A DNA stretch of 20,704 nucleotides, taken from positions 2,827,326-2,848,029 of the forward strand of contig BLXT01002832.1 in NCBI GenBank assembly GCA_019648995.1, in the 5' to 3' direction. The notes under the pieces are model-generated. The model ran no database searches. It was not told where the DNA came from and worked only from the letters and a program-made list of their open reading frames with translations. The translations under genes were made by a program, and so were the position numbers. The first letter of the stretch is position 1. Every line of letters begins with the position of its first letter. This stretch comes from Plakobranchus ocellatus. Lineage: Eukaryota; Mollusca; Gastropoda; Plakobranchidae. Shown piece by piece: positions 1 through 9,900 of the stretch.

Positions 1-32
1 TTTTTTTTTTTTTTTTTGTTGTTGTTGTTGTT
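1..32. repeat. T17 + (GTT)5 simple repeat
   Basis: Homopolymer T1-17 followed by five GTT units at the window edge; the repeat may extend further left. Confidence 0.8.
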
Positions 33-810
33 CATGTGCTGTTGTCTGGGTGACTGGCCAGTTAAGATCAATCATGAGTCCTCATTTTAAGTTCATTGTC
101 AAAATTTAGGAATTATGAAATTTTTATCATTTTTAATTGAGCTTTGGCTTGACAGAAAAAAAAATAAAAAAGTGCATCTAGATGCCAATTAAAGGAAAAG
201 GAACTTTCTGAATTTGTGAAAACGGAAAAAAAAAAGGGAAACAAACTTAATTACAGAGATGCCATTTTACCGATTTAAACAGGATTTCCGACTTTTTGCC
301 TTATTTTTATTACTTAAAAGTCAATTATAGGATACTTAAGCTACAGCTTTGGAAAAACTCTTTATTACTATAAATGTTTCCTGCTTTTTTGTCCGAGGCC
401 ACTGGCATCCCTGTAATTATATCTGTCATTGGAACCCTTACAAACGGAAAGCAATGTAACCAGAAAGAGGAAAACAACAACAAAAATTTTTGATTGTCAT
501 AAACACCTGATAGAAACAGAAATTACATTTCTTTAGCCTCCACCAGTTTGTATTTTACTTTTCTTATGGCATATTTCACAAACATGGCCTCTGTGGTTTA
601 CCCATCTGAGATAAAATAAAACTGTGAGCTATGAATAAATCACTTCAGGTTTTTTTTTTTTTGTTTTTGTTTTTTTTTGCTATTATGCTTGTAATTCAAA
701 ACTAATCTTTTTGAACTAGATATTTTGTTTTAAAACAAAACTCTCCTCTTCGGAGATCAACAATTGCAATTGTTTCATTAATGAGTTTGCTTTTTTTAAA
801 AAAATCACAG
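1..810. other. Intron (left part missing)
   Basis: AT-rich non-coding DNA before exon 1 of the window. It begins with a T17 tract followed by (GTT)5 (1-32), has T-rich tracts near 651-678, and has a copy of a dispersed-looking repeat starting ACAGAGATGCCA near 254. No exon with matching splice sites is evident. Confidence 0.6.
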
Positions 811-972
811 GTGGTGATGAAAGTAGTGATGGACTGCTAGCAAGTGGTGATTTTCATCACTATGGGTCAGGTGTCTCGTCTTCACTTGCTAACCATCACA
901 ACTTCTCCTTGGATTTAGGTGGTCCTTCAAATTCTTCCACTCTGGGGTCTGTATCATCTGCCAATGCTGATG
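811..972 (+). CDS. USP gene exon 1 of window (N-terminal linker)
   Basis: Acceptor aaaatcacag at 801-810, donor gtaaat at 973. It enters with two bases of a split codon, leaves with one, and encodes 53 full codons starting GDESSDGLLASGDFHHYG, rich in Ser, Gly, Asn and His. No known domain is visible; it looks disordered. It precedes the catalytic Cys box, so it belongs to the N-terminal extension. The presence of an acceptor shows that further exons lie left of the window. Phase 1-1 makes it removable without a frameshift. Confidence 0.7.
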
Positions 973-3900
973 GTAAATTTTGCCTTTGGTTGTGCAGTCT
1001 TTGTTGTCATTATTTTTCTAGGGAAAAGCTGTCTAAAATGAACCTTCAGAGGAAAATCTGAAGACCATGTGTGTTTTCACATTAAGTTAGCACAACTTTG
1101 ACAACAGATTTAACCCCATATTTTTTAAACCTCAAATTCATAAATTTAAAGAAATAATCCTGGACAAAAAAGTTTGCTTAACTTTTTCCTAGAGAGTAAA
1201 AAATACAAGGCTTTCTGCCTTATAACATCCAGCTGCCAGCACATCTTATTCACATACAACTCGGTATCTATTTTCAGGAGATAACCTTAACAATGCTGTG
1301 GATGTTGGAGGGAGTGGAATGGAATTGGGTGAGTTCCAAAGTTATTCCTAATATTCCAATAACAAAATAAAACAAGATTTTATTCTTTCCCTCTGTTGTT
1401 TTTCTTTTTTTTCTTTTGATATATTTTGAGTTATGCACAGTAAGTCATTTTTCAAATGATAAACTTAACGGAAATATTTTATGTAATATTCACAGTTGCT
1501 TTGTGCTTGAATTTTAGTTCTGCAGAGGAAAATACTTTTTTTCCCATACTGATTGCATTCAGATCACTTCTTTGTAAAAAGAATTAGGGAAACAAGCATT
1601 ATTTCAAATCAAGTTGGTGTCTCTTTGAGGGGCCTCATAGAGCCAATACTTGCCCTAAATTGCTTCTGATACTTCAAGTTGCTACCTATAGATAGCAGCG
1701 GCACACTGATTTGAAATGTTTCTCAAGTTGTGTTTCTTTTTCTGTCTTTCCTGATTTTATACACTTATTTATTTTTGTGTGTTGGTTGATGCAGTGGGGC
1801 TTTGTATATCATAAAAGCACTCATCACTGAATCTACACTTTGAAATAGTACTTTCAAAAATGATTTATTATCTCACTCCTCAGTGCGGTACGGCCCTTCC
1901 TTCCCGCCATTTTACTCATCTGAGAACATGAGCTATTCCAAAGATATCAGAGGTATGTGATCTCTTTCTGCAGACAGTGTTGCAAACACATTCATAATAT
2001 TGCACATACGATTTTCTAAGTTCTTAATTTTTTTCCCCCGTTCTCCAAGTCTTCTTGATGATCCCTTGATGAAAACACAAACATGGGTGCAAATTTCTTG
2101 TTAGTCAATAAAGATTGGGAGCAGATCCTTCATTGTGAAAATTAGGCTTTGGGTTTGCTAGGGAGGGAAAAAATGGGAGACAACTGATGGAAGTTTACTT
2201 TAAACAAAAAAATCACAGGCCAACCATCTTTCTTTTTATCGAGGGAACAGTTTTGGTGATCTACCTTAAATTTTGCTACCTGGGCCGCTATTGTGACTGT
2301 CCAGTTGATCTTGGTGAATGGGGGGAAATAGAAAACCTCTCTTGTTTTATTTTTTGCGTCAATCAGATATAAAAAATATGTGTATGCTATTTGCCGATGT
2401 AAATGGCATGGAAAATTATCTCCAATATATTCATTATTGATAATCTATCGACATTTCATAATTGTATTCAACCCGCTATGCAAAGGAACCGAGTAAACCT
2501 TCCTCTACCAAGATGTCGCCGGGCATCATATTCTTGCTTTTATGAGCCCAACTCCAATGCCATTAATTCTTATGGTCACTCATGGGAGTGTGCATGTAGC
2601 ACTTACTTGCAAACAGTGAAATAAATGTAACTTGAAAGGATGTCCCTGCCTCATATCTAGAGTATGACCTAGATCTGATAGTAGGGATGCAGAAGCCACC
2701 GGTCTGTATGTAACAATGCCTTTCTTGTTTTAGTCGAACCCTGCCACTGGCGCCTTGGTCTGACAGAGGGCCCAAAATCCTGAAATCACCTTTTTGTGGA
2801 CTGGCTATACACAAAAATCCAAATCCTGCCCATAAAGAAGAAGGGGCTATCGCAATAATATGGGATGGACTGATCCATTGGATATGAAACCTATGACTTT
2901 CTAAACGTGATACCTAGAATTTGATTCTGAAGTGGATTAAAAGAAAAATAAAGTCTAAGTTTGGTCTCCAGTTTGCAACGGTTTTCATGTGCTTTTTTTT
3001 TTTTTTCTTCTTGTTTGGATGCTGTAAATTGGTTCCAGATAATCAGGTATGAGACCTAAAAATCTCTGTATAACTTTTTAGACATAATTATTTTTTTTTT
3101 GTGATTTCCCTTGCAGAAATCCAAGAAAAAGAGAAAAAAGCTTTTCTCTGTATGGTTGAAGTATAGACTCTATTGTGTAGGAAATTTGAAATCCCAGATA
3201 GATGATCCGTCTATCTGAAATATCAAAATGTTGGAGCAAATGTTCACATTTATTATTTAATCTGCATTAAGTGCATGCTAAATATCCTCGATTAGATCTA
3301 TTCCTTGTATTACATTCAGTATTAGGCTTGGGCTTTGATGTGTATTCATATTTCATTTTAAAAAGTCTTGACTTATTAAAAAAAACGTTTCTAACCTCCA
3401 GTTTCATTAAGTGTGGATAAAGAGTCTAGGCTATATCACTCAGCGTTTGCGTAAACGTGTGGCTAGATCTGATGCAGCTCTGTTCAAGCTCAAATATATT
3501 GGGTCGAGATATAAGGTGTACCAAGCTCTTGTTCTTGGATCGATATTTCTTGTAACAATTATTACAATCTGTAAGATTTTTTCATCATGGTCAAATTCAA
3601 TCCCCATATTTTACACCTGGATTTGTTCTATCTGTAGTGACCTAGCTGGATTAGATGGCTTGTTATACTTTGTTAGGACTAGACATACCTTTAAATACTC
3701 TAGATCTAGTTATTCAAATTTCACGAATGAGATCTGGTCTCGAGCCTTTTATAAATTCTAATTTAGATGAAATTAACTTCTTTTATATATTTGATCAGAT
3801 TTAGATATTACATAAGAGAACCTAGGAGTAACTCTTTAAAAAAATATATATAGTTTGTTCATTTTTGGAATATATATATGGTACATACTAAGCCCTTAGG

Positions 3901-6900
3901 GACATAGGTGGCACAGTAGTTAATGAGTCCGTTGTGAGATAAGCAGGGACCCTTCCGTCGCCCTGGCCTGACGGAGGGACTGAAAGCCTGAGATCACCTT
4001 GTTGTGGACTGGCTATATAAAAAAACCAAACTAGTAAGCCCTCTTTCAGGCCAATTTTAAATTTTGTCATTTGCTGCCTGCGAATTCTACTTGACTTGCT
4101 TGTTGAGTGTGAGAGATACTGTAGCTTGTTTTGTGTCACATACAATAAGCGCCTTCTCTTGCTTTCTTCTGGACTTGCCATGGCAGTTGCAACAGGATGA
4201 AATGTTTAACTGTTTTCACTCCTCCCAGACTCCAAAGCTGTCCATGGCTCGTGCGGTCTGTATAACCTGGGCAACACCTGCTTCATGAACTCTGGTCTCC
4301 AGAGTCTGATGAGCTGTGCCCCACTCGTCAAGTTCTTCTGCGAGAGCTACACACTCACAGATGACAACAGACACACTCTCACTGCACACTTCTATGTGTT
4401 GCTGTGCAAAATGTGGAGCGGCCAGTTCTCAGTAGTTCACCCGAGAAAGTTCAAGGATTTCCTTGGCTTATATCACTCTCAATTTGAGGATTACCGTCAG
4501 GTGCTAAAGGATTTGTAGATTATGATGTTGGGGTTTATGCTGCATTAGCTGTGTTTGCCCTAAAATTTCCCACTTTTTTTATACTTTAAAGACTTGTGTT
4601 TGTTGCAAAGCACCTGTTGTTGGTAGGCATAGGATGTTGAATTATAAATTATACAATTTGCATGGCCAATTTTCATATAAATCAATCTATTAGAAAACTC
4701 ATGAGAATTTTTTTAAAGCATCCCTGAAAAGCTGGTTTTCAGCGCTTGTAAATCTAAAAATAGTTGCACTCTGAGTGAATTAATAGACCTTTTCTGATTG
4801 TAATTTTAGCAGTGTAGATGTGATTTTGTCATGGAACAGCTTAGCTTATCTTGACTAATTGGGGCCATAAGCTTTCTCCCTATAGGAAGGTGATGACTAA
4901 GAAAACAGAGATGCCAAATTTCCAGTTTTTTTATATTTGCAGAAAAATCCGGGTTTTTAAAACAAATTTCCGTCCAGCAGACCTACAGCCTGAAGTTTCC
5001 GTCTATTAAAAATTTAAAGAAGGAAACACTGTAGATGTAACTGCTCCTTGTAACTACTCTGTTTTGAACATGATGGCTGCCATTTTATTTTCTGGACCAT
5101 GAACTATATCGATGATTGTAATTAAAATGAGCAAATATAATCAACTCAAACTATTGTGGTTTTCTTAAAATCAATACAATAACTAAAATTTATATTTAAA
5201 GTTAGTAAGGTCCAATTTCACTCAGTTTAAGTACTTGGTTTCATTTTCGAATTGTGATACATAGCACAAAGCCTTTTGATATCTCCGGAGCCCAGTCGTT
5301 AGGACATCTAGATCTAGCCAAAGGTCTACAGAATATTTTAAAAGTTTAAATCAGTTTCGATTTCTAGAATGGTTTGGCATTAAGCTACTTTAAGTGAAAG
5401 AAAATCAAATAAAATGCAATTTGTAAGATCTAGAATCAAATCTAGAAGAAGATCATTATGATTGTAGGTGAAAAATCATTTAGGCCTACATATAGAATGC
5501 TGACCTAGATTAAAACCTGGAGATGTACAATATTTATGAGATATTTAGCTAAAAAATTTTTATTTTTTTTTAAATACTGATTTCACTTGTTCCTGTAATA
5601 GTTCAATCGAAAAATGAACTAAGGATCTCCAAGTTTGGTTTGATCTATTGACTAGACTCAAGAGAGTTTCTTGACTTCTAGATAGTGAAACTTAGCCTAC
5701 AGAAAGGATAATCCAAGTTCTATATAAAAATAAGACTATATGAACTTTCTAATTAAGTGCTCTCGTAAGAAAATAAGAATTAGGCCTAAGGTGTAAAGAG
5801 AGACACATTGTTTTCTCCTGCCTAGAATTAAGGTAAAGAGGCTCTATTATATCATCACACTGTGGCAATATGGTCAAAACAAACATATTTATTAAAAAAC
5901 CCATCGAAATTTCTTTTGTGTTCCAGTTGATGCGTAATGTTCAGTTTGATAAGAACAACCTGCACTTACGACATTTGGTATTGTGTGGCGTACTATAGCT
6001 ATAATCATGGAAAAGTTCAGGCTTTTTTCGTAGGGCTTGTTGGCATCTCTGATACATAGACAGCTGTACTAATCCAATTTCTGTACCGTCTGAATCCTCA
6101 GCATGATTGCCAAGAGTTCCTTGCTCTCCTGCTGGATACTCTGCATGAGCAGCTGAACAAAGCTGTCGTTGGAGAGTTCCCACCTCAGCTCACTCCCACC
6201 TCACCTTCCCAAGAGCCTCTAGCTGTTGCCGCTGTCTCTTCTATTGAAGATGCTGCTAGTAGCTCAGTGTCTGCAACAAATGAAGTAGAAGTTTGTAGAA
6301 TTCTCCAACTAGAATGTAACTCGAGTGTTTCCCTTAATAACGAAAGCCTTTCCCAGGCGAACAAAGGTGAGGTAGTGCAAAAACAGCTTATGAATGACCA
6401 GGAGGACAATGAAGGCAGCACTTGCTCTCTCAAACGGAGAACTGAAGCTGAATCCCACGTAAAGATTGGGGAGGTCTCTGACCAGAGTCTTGCCTACCCA
6501 ATCAGTGAAGGAAGCCCTGTCAGTGAGATCTCAATGCTGGACTCAGTCCTCACAAGCCCATCAAGCCGGATAGAGACTGCAAGCAGCTTAAAATCACCTG
6601 AAAGAAATATTGTGTCAGTTGCTGGAGAGATGGGAACAGGAGTGTGCGGGGAAGAGGAGGAGGTCATCTCTAGCTCATTCCCTCCCCTTCAGCGCTACAC
6701 AAGCCGCTCAAACATAGATGATGTTACTTCATCAGACTCCAACACACCTCTGGTCAAACCATCTTTAAAACGAGTATCTAGTGGTAGCTCTATGTCCACT
6801 ACATGTGGTCAGTTGTTGCTGCACTCTGAGGACAGTAACCATTCTTCCCTGTCTGCCCACAGTACAGACTCAGAGCAGAGCAGTGCCTTCAAGCGCCTCA

Positions 6901-9900
6901 AGATTGATGCAGTCGAGTTGGGGAGAAACTCCAGCTCTAACAATAATAGCAGCCTGAAGGATTGTGTCACCTCATCATCCGACTGTAAGAAAAACGGAGG
7001 TGGGAAAGAAATGAAACCTGTCTTGCTTGATGACTGTCGGGAAGGTTGCAATGCAATTGTCGGTAGAAGCCGTATACTGAGAGAGGCTGAGGGCAGTGAT
7101 GCTTGTGTTGCCATGTCTCCAATGCATGATCTCACTGTGATAGACAACATGGTTTCCTCTTGCCAGGACTCTCTAGAAGAAAATCTTGTGCAAAACTCAG
7201 ATGGCTCAAATCATCTCAATGAGGCTGAATCATTAAAAGAACGGCACAGTGAATCAGAAGAGGGATCTCATTCTCTCTCGCATCACACCTTATCCCCTTC
7301 AGGTCTCCCATGCTTGGATGATTTCTACAGCAAGGAGACTAAAACGCTCAACACAAATGTCCAGGTATCTGACTTTCTTCAGGAGATCACGGCTGACTCA
7401 GAGAAGTTTGCCAAAGTGGACAATAGGAACCGGCCTCCATCCAAAGAAGTCAATATCTTACAAGAAGCCTTTGGAGAGGAGGACAAGGCAGAAAAGGTCC
7501 TCATTGGCCAGAGCTTTGGTTCAGGTGCTGGTGTGAAGGACATAAATTTGTATGCTCAATCATCCAGTGCTTCAGTGGTCAAACCATGTAAAAATGTTGA
7601 TCTTAATGTTCTACACAACTCCCTGGGCCAGGCCTGTGTCCTCTCAGAGGAGCCTTTAAAACTATCTCCTGTCTGTGAAGCAGGGCAGAACAGCATTGGG
7701 GAAAAGGAAGAGGTTCTTCTGCTCAAGCATGGTGGAGAGGGTGACTTTGATGTGGTTTCCAGTAATAGCTCGGGTTTCAAGTTTGATGAAGAGGAGAAGA
7801 ATGTGCAGATGCAAGCTTACTCAAAATTCAACACCATTCCCGAGCGCAGCAACATCAGGGTGGATCTCTCCGACTCAGTGGCTGATCCAGACAGCATGGA
7901 GGTAGATGAGGTATGTCTTGCTTCAGCCACATCGGCTCTCCTAGTTTTTCTTCAAATGTTCATTAAAGCAATATGGCGTGTTCCACAAACACAAAATCAG
8001 AATGTCCCAAAAACATAAAATTTTAAACTTTAACAAACATACATGTATTATACATCAAATGAAAAAAAATTTAATGCTGAATTCAAATTTGAAACTTTCT
8101 AGACCTACAGAGCTTTGTTTTTAAAGTTACAGTCAAAGGAATGTACCTTTCTTCTCATCCGAGATATGTTTTTTAAATTAACATTTTCCGCACTACTCCA
8201 TCATTCTTTGAGCATATATGTACTCAAAGAAGCAATTAAAAGCAATAAAATCATGCACGATAATGTGTTTGTGTAAATGGAGTATCTCACATCATGTTTG
8301 TCAGTTTTCCTGATATGCTCAACTAGATTTAGTGTGTCACAATCATACATGCGCACTTTTTGTGTGTCGGTGTGTCAGATAACGCAATCACACTCGTTTA
8401 GGCCGACTTGTTCACAAACCACCAAAATATATCGCTTTATATATGTTTGCTACTGTGTTTTCACACAATAACTCTTGTGTTAAACAAACTTAAATTAATT
8501 ATTTTATAGGCGTAAATGAGGTGAAAGAGCGCCACGGATAGCGTTTTTGCGATTTTTTAAAGTCTAGATCTTCACTTTGAGAGCGTACACAAGGTGACTC
8601 ATAGACAAATTGAAGGCTAAACATATTTTAAAGCAATGTTCTGAATATCAGTTACTGTGAAATCAACTATGCTGATAAAGTTTACTTGCACATAAAAAAA
8701 ATTGACGGTAGAGATATGCCTTGCATATCAGATAGAATTTTAGTTGCTGTTTTTTTATGTTTGTCTCTGAATTTCCTAAAGCTGGAATAAGCTTATAATT
8801 GCATCCAGTGGGGAATTCCGGCAATTAACGTCTTTTTTCAGTGACCTTTGTCATGGTTTGTCAATAGGTTTCATCGCCATGGGGCACACATGTAAACAAA
8901 GCCTAATTTCCATTAGATCTAGACCTATAATCTGAAATGTAAAGTTTTCAGAGTCTTAGAGGTTCATTACAGACCCATATTAACCATTTCAAAGCTGCAG
9001 AGAGGCTTTAAAGTTAGTTATTGGGTTTTTTCTGAAGTTACATGTGGGAGAATAGATTTTAAATTGAAAAAAAAAGTAGATGAACTGGAAGACTTTTTTT
9101 GAAAAGGGAGCGTTGTTATTACTGGGGGGCAGGGAAACTCTAATTGAATTGTCTACCCAAGCAGAATACCTGGACCTTGAAGTGGATGCAGATAGGATAT
9201 TAGAGTTCTGTTCTAACATTATTAAATCCAAACTTTAAGTTGCGCAAGACGATGGCACACCGTTTTATTTACCTCTACCATCTCTTCTGGAATATGACAA
9301 CAATCTCTTCATTTTACTGCTGATAACGTCATTTGACGTATTATCGTACCTTGCACAGTCCAGTAACTATAGTATGGGATCGCTGAGGCATTACCCTAAA
9401 CTAGAAAGATATGGACTGTGTCAGTAAAAACACAGGGGAAATTCATGTTATGGAGACTCATGCTTCTAGATCTACTTTCATCGGTTACCAACAAAATGAA
9501 GAGGTCGTGGGCAAAATTTTTCGGAAAATCAAATTTCATGGTGTTTTGAAAAAATCATTAAAAAAAAAAACAAATGATAGGTTTGCATTTGTTATTGGTG
9601 CATCTGTTAGACCTAGGTTGTTTCTTTTATTTGTGTGAATGTTATAAAAGTGAGTATGGTGAAAATTTTTTTAATGTATTTTTTTCCATTGGGCAAAAAC
9701 TGCCAGTCCCCAGCATATGTAAATCTGCCAGGAGCCCAGACCTCAGTGAGTTAAGGAACTGAAAAAGAAGGAAAATGAATTTTTTTCAGAGTATATTATT
9801 GGACTTGGCCAGATTTGCAGAATTATGTAGAACACACGAAAGGTAATTTTTTTTTCCATCCCCCAGGTGGAGATGATGGAGAGCTCGGATGAAGAAGAGC

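Larger units (their letters stand above)
1953..4228. other. Intron, 2.3 kb, with two SINE copies
   Basis: Largest intron. It contains the two SINE-like copies (near 2735-2824 and 3901-4032) and several TAGATCT motifs (2670, 3293, 3464, 3701). A 116-codon open frame at 3411-3761 has one hydrophobic stretch but no recognisable domain, and I do not treat it as a gene. Confidence 0.6.

Noticed and set aside
3411..3761. 116-codon + strand open frame with a hydrophobic stretch
   Set aside because: It lies inside the intron between exons 3 and 4, has no recognisable domain and no phase-compatible splice sites; composition is like the surrounding intron.
3888..4181. Minus-strand frame whose protein resembles that of 2563-2814
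   Set aside because: The similarity is caused by the two SINE copies read in antisense, not by a gene family.
6809..7150. Minus-strand frame antisense to exon 5
   Set aside because: Shadow of the Ser-rich coding frame; no independent start context or domain.
9320..9343. CRE-like palindrome ACGTCATTTGACGT
   Set aside because: Not a true TGACGTCA site and placed in mid-intron with no promoter context.
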